A DNA stretch of 64,000 nt from Oscillospiraceae bacterium (lineage in GTDB: Bacteria > Bacillota > Clostridia > Oscillospirales > Acutalibacteraceae), in the NCBI GenBank assembly GCA_015066385.1, contig SVOJ01000003.1:181028-245027 (forward strand). The letters run 5' to 3'. The notes under the pieces are model-generated. The model worked only from the letters and a program-made list of their open reading frames with translations, did not search any database and was not told the origin of the DNA. Position numbers and translations under genes: made by a program. Shown piece after piece: positions 51,398 to 60,065 of the stretch. Position 1 is the first letter of the stretch, and each line of letters begins with the position of its first letter.

Positions 51398-53956
51398 TTA
51401 AACCATCTGACGACTGGCCAACTGATAGAACAATGCACGATTTTGCATCAGTTCATCATAAGTACCTTGCTCGACAATATGTCCTTTATCCAATACGATG
51501 ATTCTGTCGCACTTGATGATGGTACTCAAACGGTGTGCAATGACAATTCGCGTGGCATCCATTTTTTCAAGCGTTTCGCAAACCATGCTCTGTGTAATAT
51601 TATCAAGCGCGCTGGTAGCCTCATCGAAGAATAAGATCTTCGGGTTTGATATAATTGCACGAGCAATCAGAATACGCTGCTGCTGACCACCTGAGATGGT
51701 CCCACAATCCTCAGACAGGACCGTATGAAGCCCCATTGGCATTGCCGCAATATCTTCCTTAAGGCCAACCGCCGCAATCACAGCGTTGACATCTTTCACG
51801 GTTGCAGCGGGTGCCGTAATGGTAATATTCTCAAAGATACTGCCCGAGATCAATTTACCATCCTGCAGAACTACCCCCATCTTTTTACGGAGTTCACGCT
51901 TATCTATACTTTCAATATCCTTATTGTCGTAGTAGATTTTACCCGCGTTCGGCTTTTCAAAGCCAAGCAACAGTTTCATCAAAGTAGACTTACCGCAACC
52001 GGATGAACCAACCAGACCGACATATTCACCGGGTTTTATATCGAGTGTAATGTTATCCAGAACCAAAGGTGAATCATTGTCATAAGAAAACGAAACATTG
52101 TTGATTTCAATACCGCCACTGATGTCGCCGGGCAGTTCATTTGCCTCATCAAATTCAGGAAGCGCATCAAATACCGGTTTCAAACGATCAATATTCGGCT
52201 TCTCATTCTTATAAGTTACAAAACTGTTAACCAATTGCAATACATAAGCCGAGAAAGAGCCAAACAGGGTATTGAATGCAACAAAAGAACCAAGGCTGAT
52301 GTCTGTCTGCGCTTTAATAATGATCAAATAGAAGACAATTGAAAACAAACTGCCGGAAACAAGATTGATTACAGCTCCGAGATCCTGGATTTTTTCCCGC
52401 TTTTGTTCTTCATTTCTTTGTTCGACATAAGGCTTCAGATATTCAAACAATGCTCTGTCCTCAACACCCGCAATACGGATTTTTGCAATGCCGGTCAAAA
52501 ACTGATACATCAGGGAACCGGTTTTACCATCCAGTTCAATTGCTTTTGTTTTATATTTCAACGCACGGGCAGAAATAAAATAATATACAAATCCGTATAC
52601 AACAATCAGCAACAATCCGATCAGAGTAAGTTTCCACGAATATCCTGCCATTTTCACAAAATAAACAACAGCAAATATAAGCGCAACTGCCGAAGAAAGC
52701 AACACGTTGGCAAGCGATGCAACAACATTATCTGCCCCCATAACGCGCTGTGCCAGATCTGCAGATTCATAATTTCTGAAAAAGCTTTCCGGCAGATTGA
52801 AAAGTCTGTCGTAAACAGCACTCTGCATATCATATGACATCCGGCTTGAGATTCTGAACGTCGCAATGTTCTTAACGATCGAGAACATAATATTTGCCAC
52901 CATAAATGAACCCAGCAAACAACCAAGCTGAAACAGAACACTCTTGGCACCCAAGGGAATATAATTGTCATATATGCTTTGGCTGAGAGACGGTGTCAGA
53001 ATTCCGATCAAGGAAGTCACAATTGTCAGAAAGGAAAGCAAAGCAATATCAGCTGTTCTGATTTTCTTTGCACAATAGCCAAACAAATCTTTCCAATTTA
53101 ACTTTTTATTAGGCAGAGGAGTATAAATCATGTATGCCTTCGGAGACAACGATTCAACAACTTTCTTACTGCACGGTAATGCACAATTATTTTCAACGTC
53201 CCAAAGCATATACGAATGTGTACCTTTTGTCAAGCAGACGACTGGCTTCTTCTGCTCTGTAAAAGTGATAAAACAACCGCCATCCTCCTTATGCCACCCC
53301 GGATTCAAAACGATTTCGCGATAAGCAAAATGAGAAATCCGGGCAACATCAGGAACATCAAACTTGTCGCCGCAAGCTTCTTTTATTTTCTCATACGGTG
53401 CAATCGGAATCTTCTGACTGTTGCACAAGATGGACATTGCATTGTAAAGAAGATTATGGCTATTCCCTTCCGATACGTTGAATTTCATATTTCTAAATGA
53501 ATTCAGGATCAGATTAAGGATATTGGAAGCCGTATCTTCTCTTTGATGTTGTGTACGTTTGATAAATCCGTCTTCGGTTACAATGTTGATTCTGTACTGA
53601 TCAACCAACCCGCCATTGAAACCTTCTCTGCTGAAATTTTTAATTTTCGCCTTTTTTGAAAATTTTTCACGCAGAACTCTGGTAGAGCCGTTTTCAATGA
53701 CTGAGAGTTTTGCACTGTCAACGGCAACAAAACAGAAACGCCATTCACAATATTCGATATCTTTATAAGCAAAGCTGGGAATCACTTCATTACATTCTGC
53801 CTGATAAATGAAGGATCTTCTCCCCGGCTTTCTGTTTTTCATCGGAACAACATACACCAACACAGTTCCTTCTGTCACCTTGTATGCATTTACTTCGGAA
53901 TTTGTTATGTATGTATCTCCGCCCTTCAAGGAGATCAAATTATCCATAGTGTTCAT
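51398..53956 (-). CDS. NHLM-type ABC transporter ATP-binding/permease protein
   Basis: An 852-residue protein of the type annotated as NHLM bacteriocin-system ABC transporter ATP-binding protein. The first 300 residues form a soluble, cyclic-nucleotide-binding-like/unknown domain without a C39 peptidase. A six-helix exporter domain spans about 300-580. The nucleotide-binding domain has GLVGSSGCGKSTLMKLL (Walker A, about 646), the signature ISGGQQQRILIARAI and ILFFDEATSALD (Walker B). It pairs with the C39-containing ABC protein upstream (11-base gap). Together they would export the processed peptide. ATG 53956 follows AAGGAGGG. Confidence 0.87.
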   Translation of the reverse strand: MNTMDNLISLKGGDTYITNSEVNAYKVTEGTVLVYVVPMKNRKPGRRSFIYQAECNEVIPSFAYKDIEYCEWRFCFVAVDSAKLSVIENGSTRVLREKFSKKAKIKNFSREGFNGGLVDQYRINIVTEDGFIKRTQHQREDTASNILNLILNSFRNMKFNVSEGNSHNLLYNAMSILCNSQKIPIAPYEKIKEACGDKFDVPDVARISHFAYREIVLNPGWHKEDGGCFITFTEQKKPVVCLTKGTHSYMLWDVENNCALPCSKKVVESLSPKAYMIYTPLPNKKLNWKDLFGYCAKKIRTADIALLSFLTIVTSLIGILTPSLSQSIYDNYIPLGAKSVLFQLGCLLGSFMVANIMFSIVKNIATFRISSRMSYDMQSAVYDRLFNLPESFFRNYESADLAQRVMGADNVVASLANVLLSSAVALIFAVVYFVKMAGYSWKLTLIGLLLIVVYGFVYYFISARALKYKTKAIELDGKTGSLMYQFLTGIAKIRIAGVEDRALFEYLKPYVEQRNEEQKREKIQDLGAVINLVSGSLFSIVFYLIIIKAQTDISLGSFVAFNTLFGSFSAYVLQLVNSFVTYKNEKPNIDRLKPVFDALPEFDEANELPGDISGGIEINNVSFSYDNDSPLVLDNITLDIKPGEYVGLVGSSGCGKSTLMKLLLGFEKPNAGKIYYDNKDIESIDKRELRKKMGVVLQDGKLISGSIFENITITAPAATVKDVNAVIAAVGLKEDIAAMPMGLHTVLSEDCGTISGGQQQRILIARAIISNPKILFFDEATSALDNITQSMVCETLEKMDATRIVIAHRLSTIIKCDRIIVLDKGHIVEQGTYDELMQNRALFYQLASRQMV

Positions 53957-53967
53957 ATTCTCCCTCC

Positions 53968-56112
53968 TTATAAGTTAGAAATAAACCGTCTGTAATGGCC
54001 GTCGACTTGCGACAATTCATCATGTGAACCACGCTGAACAATTTTACCGCGATTCATGACAATAATCTGATCACAGTCTCTGATTGCACTCAGCCTGTGT
54101 GCAACAATCACACAGGTGCAACCTCTGCGTTTTATATTATCCATAATCTTCTTCTCTACGACAGGATCAAGTGCGCTTGTTGCTTCGTCCATTATCAACA
54201 CAGTCGGATTGGTTGCCAACGCGCGTGCAATTTCCAATCTCTGGCGTTGTCCGCCGGACATGTTCGATGCACCTTCTGTCAACTTATAATCATACGCACC
54301 CGGCTTCTGCGAAATAACATCATGAATACAGGCATCCTTTGCGGCCGCAATCATATCAGATTCGGAAATGCTGTCATTCCACATGGTCAGATTATCTCTG
54401 ATGGAACCGGAGAACAATGTTATATTCTGACTGACGGTAGAAACACTGGCGTTCAATACTTCATTGGGAATTTCATCAACAGGTATGCCATCGAAAAAGA
54501 GTTTTCCCTGCCAGGGTTTATACAAACCGCTGACGATTTTTGAAACGGTTGATTTACCACAACCGGAAGATCCGACAAAAGCAATGGATGAACCACAGTC
54601 AATTTTAAATGAAAACTCCGATACGATAGGATCTTTGAGTTTGCTGTAACCGAAAGCAATTTGATCTAACTCAACCGAGCCTTCCAATTTTGTCATTATC
54701 TGCCTTTTAGGAGTTTCGGTATCAAATTTTTCATCCAAAGGATAATTCATAATATCCTCAACGCGATTGATGTCTGCTTTGGTTGTCTGAATGTTTTTTA
54801 CAAATCCGACCAATGCATCCACCGGCTCAGAAAAAGAACCAAAAAGAGTAGTGAAGGCTACCAACATACCAACAGTCATATCGCCGTTGATAACAATCAG
54901 CCCACCCACAATCAGAATCAACACATCGCCGATCATTTTAACAGCATCCGGGATAGCATTGATGATTTGCTGCGTTTTACTTAACTTCTGCTCTGTACAA
55001 ATTGTCTTTGCATTATAGCCGAGAATTCTTCCGACATACTCATTTTCAGCACCGGATGCCTTCAAAGTACTTGTAATGCTGAGTCCGGCACACACTGCAC
55101 CTGCAAGTTTACCGGAATCCTGCTGCAATTTGATTGATGCATTGGACAGCATCCCGGAAGAAATCTTCACAACCACCAGATTAACAATAACCGTTGCTAT
55201 TGCAATTGCGGTCAGCACCGGACTATATATAAGCAACAAAATCAAATAAAAAACGGCAACGAAAATATTAAGTGCAGTTTCTGCAAGTTCGCCTGCGAGA
55301 AATACGCTGACATTTGCATTGTTGCTTACTCTTCCGGACAAATCACCGACATATCTCTGATCAAAGAAACTGATCGGCAGTCTGAACATATTGTGCAAGA
55401 ACTCTCGGGCAGACAGCAAAACCATCTTTTTTTGCAATTTAGCAAGAACAAGATTTCGATAGACAGTCAAGCCTGCCTGCAATAAAAGTGTCGCACACAT
55501 GAACAGGATAAGCTTTGAAAACCACGAAGTATTACCGCCGACCAAGACATCATCCATAAATACCTGAGACAATACAGGGAACAACAAACCGGGAAAAACA
55601 AGCAACAATCCGACAAACAAAAGTCTGAACAAAGTAGAATACTGCCCTTTCAATCTGTGTTTGATGAAGTCCATCAACGTATTCTTCTTTTTCTCTTTTA
55701 CGAACGCAGAAGTCTTTTCGAATGTTAACACAACGCCGGTAAAAGCCTCGTCCAGTTCCTCCATGGTGAGTTTGCGACGCCCCATAGCAGGATCGTTGAT
55801 ATATGCAAACTTACCTTTAAAACCTTCAAAAACAACAAAATGGTTAAAATTCCAATGAATGATACAAGGAGGTTGCAACTCTTTGAGTGCCGCAGGTTCC
55901 TTTCTGAATCCATGACAATCCAACCCGTATCTTTTGGCGCAACGCATTATGTTACCTGCGTTGCAACCGTCACGGGAAACACCGGTTTCTATGCGCATCT
56001 GTTCCAACGGAATGTTTTTCCCGAAATAGGCAAAAATCATCGAAAGGGATGCCGCACCGCATTCAGTTGCTTCCATCTGATATATGGTTGGCGTTTTAGC
56101 ATACTTGCTCAT
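53968..56112 (-). CDS. C39 peptidase-containing ABC exporter
   Basis: A 714-residue peptidase-containing ABC transporter. The C39 domain (1-140) has Gln12, catalytic Cys18 (QMEATECGAAS), His91 (NHFVVF) and Asp107 (NDPAMG), so it should be active in removing double-glycine-type leaders. Six membrane helices follow (about 160-440). The ATPase domain has FVGSSGCGKSTVSKIVSG, MSGGQRQRLEIARAL and VLIMDEATSALD. The match is to NHLM-type peptidase/ATP-binding transporters. ATG 56112 follows GGAGG and lies 2 bases after the HlyD-like gene. Its likely substrate is the peptide at 50817. Confidence 0.92.
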   Translation of the reverse strand: MSKYAKTPTIYQMEATECGAASLSMIFAYFGKNIPLEQMRIETGVSRDGCNAGNIMRCAKRYGLDCHGFRKEPAALKELQPPCIIHWNFNHFVVFEGFKGKFAYINDPAMGRRKLTMEELDEAFTGVVLTFEKTSAFVKEKKKNTLMDFIKHRLKGQYSTLFRLLFVGLLLVFPGLLFPVLSQVFMDDVLVGGNTSWFSKLILFMCATLLLQAGLTVYRNLVLAKLQKKMVLLSAREFLHNMFRLPISFFDQRYVGDLSGRVSNNANVSVFLAGELAETALNIFVAVFYLILLLIYSPVLTAIAIATVIVNLVVVKISSGMLSNASIKLQQDSGKLAGAVCAGLSITSTLKASGAENEYVGRILGYNAKTICTEQKLSKTQQIINAIPDAVKMIGDVLILIVGGLIVINGDMTVGMLVAFTTLFGSFSEPVDALVGFVKNIQTTKADINRVEDIMNYPLDEKFDTETPKRQIMTKLEGSVELDQIAFGYSKLKDPIVSEFSFKIDCGSSIAFVGSSGCGKSTVSKIVSGLYKPWQGKLFFDGIPVDEIPNEVLNASVSTVSQNITLFSGSIRDNLTMWNDSISESDMIAAAKDACIHDVISQKPGAYDYKLTEGASNMSGGQRQRLEIARALATNPTVLIMDEATSALDPVVEKKIMDNIKRRGCTCVIVAHRLSAIRDCDQIIVMNRGKIVQRGSHDELSQVDGHYRRFISNL

Positions 56113-56114
56113 TA

Positions 56115-56960
56115 TCAGCCCTCCGCATTATCCTTGAATTTTCCGAAGAGTTTAGAGATCGGCTTTTCTTCAGCGACCTTGATTTTAGCAGAAATCATAG
56201 TGTCATTGGAAATTGTGAGGTCTTTTCCACTTTCACCGGACCAGTAAAAACCACTCTTGGAAGACACATCTGTTTTGAGCCTGCAAACAACGGCAACAAT
56301 GGGACCGTTGCCGATAAACTGATCTGCAATCATATTGTCACTGCCTAATACATACATCAAAGAATTTCTGTTCGTTGCATATTCCTCAACAGAAACAATT
56401 TCAGCCACCATGTGACCGTATTTCTGAGAATCAACGGAGGTCGGATAAACCAGAACCTCCTGACCCTTTTCAAATTTTTGAGCAGAAGACAACTGAATAT
56501 AACAAACAACAACCTGTGATCCGATGTTTGCAGGTGTTATTCTTGCAATTTCTGTCCCTGCAAAAACCGCCGCCGATTCATCTTCCGCAACAAAAGACTG
56601 CACACTCAACACACCGTCACAATCGGCTGTGATCGTTTTTTCCGTGCCGTCAGCCAATGTGATTTCTGCAATTTCATCGCCTTGCGCCACCGTATCACCG
56701 ATATCTTTGGAATAGCCGTTAAAAGTACCTGCAGCATTGGCGTAAATTGCATGCACACTATTCACATCAACAACCATGCCGTTCACTGTCTCAGTTGTAG
56801 GCAGCGTACCGGCAATTGACCATACAAGCGTTGCAACAATGATAAGCAAAACAGCAATAAGAGCAAGCCAGGACAGCGGTGATGATATTTTAATCATTCT
56901 GTCAAGTTGTTCGGGATTTGATAATTTATCCAATGATGATTTTCTGTAAAGATCTGCCAT
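56115..56960 (-). CDS. HlyD-family secretion adaptor (NHLP/NHLM type)
   Basis: A 281-residue membrane-fusion-type protein. One membrane helix (PLSWLALIAVLLIIVATLVWSIAG, about 27-50) is followed by a lipoyl/HlyD-like beta domain (VNGMVVDVNSVHAIYANAAGTFNGYSKDIGDTVAQGDEIAEI) and a C-terminal beta-barrel. It is short, as in NHLP-type systems, lacking long coiled-coil hairpins. It would bridge the ABC exporters to the cell exterior. The ATG at 56960 follows AAGGTGGG; a GTG 4 codons earlier overlaps the sigma gene. It is coupled to the sigma gene (2-base gap). Confidence 0.85.
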   Translation of the reverse strand: MADLYRKSSLDKLSNPEQLDRMIKISSPLSWLALIAVLLIIVATLVWSIAGTLPTTETVNGMVVDVNSVHAIYANAAGTFNGYSKDIGDTVAQGDEIAEITLADGTEKTITADCDGVLSVQSFVAEDESAAVFAGTEIARITPANIGSQVVVCYIQLSSAQKFEKGQEVLVYPTSVDSQKYGHMVAEIVSVEEYATNRNSLMYVLGSDNMIADQFIGNGPIVAVVCRLKTDVSSKSGFYWSGESGKDLTISNDTMISAKIKVAEEKPISKLFGKFKDNAEG

Positions 56961-56962
56961 TT

Positions 56963-57487
56963 TTATTCCCACCTTATGTTATTTTCATCAAAATAGTCTC
57001 TGATTTTGTCCATAGCCCTTTTTAACTGGATACGGACATTGCCCGGAGACAGACCGATATCGTATGCAATTTCACTTGCATTCATATCATTAAAATATCT
57101 ACAGATAATGATCTGACGCTGTACTTCATTCAATTCATCAAGCGCAATATACAAATGTTCACGCAATTCCTGAAGTTGAATGGCTTCAAGCACATCATCC
57201 GTCTGATCTTCATCCCCCATAAAGGCATCATCAAACTCAACAATTTCTTTTCGATCACGGTAATAATTTTTCAACTTATTGTTGACAATTACATATAACC
57301 ATGTCTGAAAAGTAGCCTTGCTCTCATCAAACGTATCGAACTTACGCCAAACCTGGCAGAAAACATCCATTGTCAAATCCTCTGCAGCTTGTTCGTTCGC
57401 TATTTTCTTTAAAACATATCCGTATACCTGTGGATAATATTTCTCGTAATATTTTTCAAACACTTTTTCTGTTAGACTCGCCAACAC
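56963..57487 (-). CDS. ECF-type RNA polymerase sigma factor
   Basis: A 174-residue sigma factor. Region 2 is seen as YVLKKIANEQAAEDLTMDVFCQVWRKFDTFDESKATFQTWLYVIVNNKLKNYYR; region 4 as LDELNEVQRQIIICRYFNDMNASEIAYDIGLSPGNVRIQLKRAMDKIRDYF. No anti-sigma factor follows; instead the export genes do, so it probably activates this operon. The start is GTG at 57485-57487 with AGGTGA four bases upstream; a TTG one codon later is also possible. An AT-rich inverted repeat lies at 57541-57566. First gene of the cluster. Confidence 0.87.
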   Translation of the reverse strand: MLASLTEKVFEKYYEKYYPQVYGYVLKKIANEQAAEDLTMDVFCQVWRKFDTFDESKATFQTWLYVIVNNKLKNYYRDRKEIVEFDDAFMGDEDQTDDVLEAIQLQELREHLYIALDELNEVQRQIIICRYFNDMNASEIAYDIGLSPGNVRIQLKRAMDKIRDYFDENNIRWE

Positions 57488-57540
57488 CTGCTCACCTGCC
57501 TAAGAATCTTTTTTAGATAAGTACAATCAAGGTATTACAT

Positions 57541-57566
57541 AAAATAGTTGTTTCAATAACTATTTT
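57541..57566. repeat. 9-bp inverted repeat upstream of the ECF sigma gene
   Basis: AAAATAGTT and AACTATTTT flank an 8-base loop, 54 bases before the sigma GTG. It may be an operator for autoregulation or a weak hairpin. Confidence 0.4.
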
Positions 57567-57661
57567 GAATAGCATAACACAAAATAACAAAAAAAACAAG
57601 TAGTTTCATATACTTATTGAGCAATTTTACAAAAACATACAAAAAAATCCCATAATCTCCG

Positions 57662-57964
57662 TCAGTCAGATTTGTATGAAGCAAATTCATACTGTCCAGC
57701 AAGCACTGTTTTTACCCATCCCTCAGAAAGAATTCGCTTGCCCCGATATGTGCCGCAGTTAAGGTAAACTGCACCGAGTTTTATCATGTCATTCACTCTG
57801 ATATAAAGCCCCGTCGCACCGATAGCATGCTCCGGCGGACAGCAACCCCATGCAGCCTCACGAAAACCGAGCGGTTGAAAAATATTTTCCCGGCAGAATG
57901 CTAAAGCGGACGCTGCCGTCATTATCCCCTATAACCTGTGCAAAATCTTCAAGAAATCTGCTCA
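57662..57964 (-). pseudogene. Decayed serine hydrolase (beta-lactamase family) remnant
   Basis: The frame 57662-57922 encodes CRENIFQPLGFREA and GLYIRVNDMIKLGAVYLNCGTYRGKRILSEGWV, typical of the C-terminal half of class C beta-lactamase-like serine hydrolases. Just upstream another frame starting at the ATG of 57964 reads MSRFLEDFAQVIGDNDGS. The catalytic SxxK and YxN parts are missing and the frames do not join, so this is a truncated remnant. Neighbouring accessory genes suggest past insertion or deletion here. Confidence 0.65.
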
Positions 57965-58024
57965 TAATAAATATCCGCCTCTGTCTGTTCAAAGCATATC
58001 ATTTTTAAGCAAAAAAACAATCCC

Positions 58025-58053
58025 TTGACAATCATTTTATTATGTGTTATCTT
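58025..58053 (+). promoter_or_regulatory. Promoter of the leader peptide/methyltransferase unit
   Basis: TTGACA (58025-58030), 17 bases, TATCTT (58048-58053) with an extended TG. Transcription would start near 58060 and include the leader ORF and the terminator hairpin. Confidence 0.72.
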
Positions 58054-58079
58054 GAATATAAGAATTTTTGAGGTGAATT

Positions 58080-58181
58080 ATGCGTAGTTTCATTTCTCAT
58101 AAAACGAATATGTATCAGTATTGGCTTGCACAACCTTGTGTGTGCAGGTCTACGTTGCTATATTCATTTCGGGATATATAA
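58080..58181 (+). CDS. 33-codon leader peptide of the methyltransferase gene
   Basis: A short ORF directly after the promoter, with GAGGTGA three bases before the ATG. It encodes MRSFISHKTNMYQYWLAQPC followed by 13 more residues (VCRST...RDI). A small hairpin (TGCACA/TGTGCA) lies within its second half. The position between promoter and a strong terminator indicates a ribosome-sensing leader for attenuation, as in leaders of inducible antibiotic-resistance genes. The inducer is unknown. Confidence 0.62.
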   Translation: MRSFISHKTNMYQYWLAQPCVCRSTLLYSFRDI

Positions 58182-58204
58182 CTGCGTTTTCACGATATGA
58201 TTAT

Positions 58205-58247
58205 AACGGTGTAGGCTTACAATATAAGCTTACACCGTTTTTATATT
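58205..58247 (+). terminator. Attenuator terminator before the methyltransferase gene
   Basis: A 15-bp stem with one G-T pair, AACGGTGTAGGCTTA (58205-58219) with TAAGCTTACACCGTT (58225-58239), 5-base loop and TTTTATATTTT after it. It ends 3 bases before the AAGGAGG site of the methyltransferase gene. No gene end lies upstream other than the leader ORF, so its role is probably conditional. Confidence 0.8.
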
Positions 58248-58263
58248 TTAAGGAGGAATATAA

Positions 58264-59082
58264 ATGAAACTTGCAAAATTGCTCAAAAAGAAAAACAGCA
58301 AACCCGGCAACAGTGTAATTGATTTTTACAACAACTACGATGAAGACGGTCGATTGTTGCGCAAAAGCAGAAGACCTGAATACCTGACTACAATGAAATA
58401 CATTGAAAAATATCTCTTTCCCGGTGCAAAAATAATCGAAATCGGTGCCGGTACGGGCAGGTACTCAATTGCACTTGCAGAAAAGGGTTATGATGTGACC
58501 GCGGTTGAATTGGTTGCTCATAACATAGAAATCATGCAGAAAAAAGTGAAACCGCATCACAATATAAAAATAATGCAGGGCAATGCCTGTGACTTATCAG
58601 TTTTTGAAAACAACAGTTTTGATATTGTTTTGCTGTTGGGGCCGATGTATCATCTTTTTGAAGATGCGGACAAACATCGTGCCCTCGACGAAGCAATCCG
58701 CATTGCCAAACCGGACGGCATCATTTTTTCGTCCTACTGCAACAATGATACCACGCTATACAAATTCTTTTACACGCATAGGGTGATACCGTATCTCGAT
58801 AAAGGCCTTATTCAAGAGAATTACCATACGATTTCATCTCCCGAGGAAATTTTTGAATTATACAGAAAATCAGATATTGATGAACTGATGAAAGATAAAA
58901 ACACGACACGATTGCATTTTGTCGGTGTGGATATGTTGTCCTATCTTTTTGATGACAAATTTGACCAGTTGAGTGATCGCGAATTTGAGGAATATATGAA
59001 GTTTTTATCCAATCTTTGTGAACGCAAAGACAGTGTCGGCTTGTCAATTCATATGCTTGATATTTTCAGAAAAAACGAATAA
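58264..59082 (+). CDS. Class I SAM-dependent methyltransferase
   Basis: A 272-residue methyltransferase with motif I IEIGAGTGRYSIALA (58-72), the acidic VTAVELVAHNIE strand end, NACDLSVFENNSFDIVLLLGPMYHLFEDADKHRALDEAIRIAKPDGII (motifs II-III) and a C-terminal substrate part. The GPMYHL motif is common in small-molecule and peptide-modifying methyltransferases; it is not an Erm-type rRNA methylase by sequence. The leader peptide and attenuator upstream suggest induction by translation stress or an antibiotic. ATG 58264 follows AAGGAGG by 7 bases. Confidence 0.82.
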   Translation: MKLAKLLKKKNSKPGNSVIDFYNNYDEDGRLLRKSRRPEYLTTMKYIEKYLFPGAKIIEIGAGTGRYSIALAEKGYDVTAVELVAHNIEIMQKKVKPHHNIKIMQGNACDLSVFENNSFDIVLLLGPMYHLFEDADKHRALDEAIRIAKPDGIIFSSYCNNDTTLYKFFYTHRVIPYLDKGLIQENYHTISSPEEIFELYRKSDIDELMKDKNTTRLHFVGVDMLSYLFDDKFDQLSDREFEEYMKFLSNLCERKDSVGLSIHMLDIFRKNE

Positions 59083-59129
59083 AAAAATGGACCCGGATAG
59101 TCGCAATTGTCACAACTTCCCGGGACTGA

Positions 59130-59405
59130 TCAATATTCATCTTTCAGTTTTATCCATTCAATATCCGTTTTGTAAGACGCTGCAATTTGCATACATTGCT
59201 CTGCACTGTCCCAGGCAGTATCACTTACAACTTCAAAATTTTCATTGCAACAAAACAAATAATAGTTATTATCATTGGCGTATTTGCAGATTGCAAGATA
59301 TCGGTATAAATCTGCTTTTTCACAATCAGGAAATCGGATGACACCGTAATCATCTTTGTGCGTATAATATAAAACTTCGGCCTTGTCCAATACCGACGGA
59401 AACAT
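59130..59405 (-). CDS. Small conserved-looking protein, unknown
   Basis: A 91-residue cytoplasmic protein with many aromatic residues (VLYYTHKDDYGVIRFPDCEKADLYRYLAICKYANDNNYYLFCCNENFEVVSDTAWDSAEQC). I do not recognise the family. The ATG at 59403-59405 has GGGGAG nine bases upstream; the frame is open 16 codons further 5' into the end of the NUDIX gene. It is downstream of the NUDIX gene on the same strand, 26 bases after its stop, and probably co-transcribed. Confidence 0.6.
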   Translation of the reverse strand: MFPSVLDKAEVLYYTHKDDYGVIRFPDCEKADLYRYLAICKYANDNNYYLFCCNENFEVVSDTAWDSAEQCMQIAASYKTDIEWIKLKDEY

Positions 59406-59431
59406 GATACATCTCCCCTGTTTCAATATTT

Positions 59432-59890
59432 TTATTTTATACAGAATTTCCACTCACCGTCAATTTTGTTGTGATAATAATAAAATTCGCTTAATTCATC
59501 ACGCAGAAATATTTCGAGCATTTTGTCCATATCTTTTGCAAGTTCTGCTTTTTTGAAATCTTCTAAATCCATCCAGAACACTTCTCCCTCGTCTGAAGAT
59601 TTCAATTCCCCCTCGAACTTGTCTGTTTTGTAAAACAAAACGATGTATCGTTCCGATTCGGAAGCAGGCCACTGTTTGATACCGCATAGTTGCGGCGAAG
59701 AAATAGCAAGCCCCGTTTCTTCTTTTACTTCTCTGATAACGGCATCTGTAAATGATTCGTGTTTTTCAACATGACCGCCGGGGAATGTAAGGCCTTTCCA
59801 GTTCTTATCCAACCGATTTTGCACAAGAACTTTTGTACCGGCATACACCATGCACATATTTGTCAATATTACTTTTTCTGCTTCAGCCAT
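59432..59890 (-). CDS. NUDIX hydrolase (MutT-like)
   Basis: A 152-residue protein with the full Nudix box GGHVEKHESFTDAVIREVKEETGL at about residues 38-61 (G-x5-E-x7-REVxEExGL). It resembles 8-oxo-dGTP diphosphatases and other nucleotide-cleaving members. The exact substrate is unknown. It begins at ATG 59890 and is divergent from the XRE regulator, with about 175 bases between. Confidence 0.88.
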   Translation of the reverse strand: MAEAEKVILTNMCMVYAGTKVLVQNRLDKNWKGLTFPGGHVEKHESFTDAVIREVKEETGLAISSPQLCGIKQWPASESERYIVLFYKTDKFEGELKSSDEGEVFWMDLEDFKKAELAKDMDKMLEIFLRDELSEFYYYHNKIDGEWKFCIK

Positions 59891-60004
59891 CAGTGAACTC
59901 CGTTTGAATTTATTGTTTTTATAGTAACATAATCATAACAATATTGCAATACAAATGCACACAATCAGTAGAGTGTTGCAGATAAAAACTCAATCATACG
60001 GTTA

Positions 60005-60033
60005 TTGCAGCAGCTTGATAAATTCAATATAAT
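60005..60033 (+). promoter_or_regulatory. Promoter of the XRE regulator gene
   Basis: TTGCAG (60005-60010), 17 bases, TATAAT (60028-60033), 33 bases before the start codon. Confidence 0.7.
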
Positions 60034-60065
60034 GTAAATGAAATTACAAAACAGGAGTGAGTACG

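Noticed and set aside
58264..59082. Methyltransferase considered as an Erm-type 23S rRNA methylase because of the leader peptide
   Set aside because: The sequence lacks the Erm motifs (for example the NIPY-type catalytic motif) and has GPMYHL typical of other class I enzymes, so only the regulatory layout is similar.
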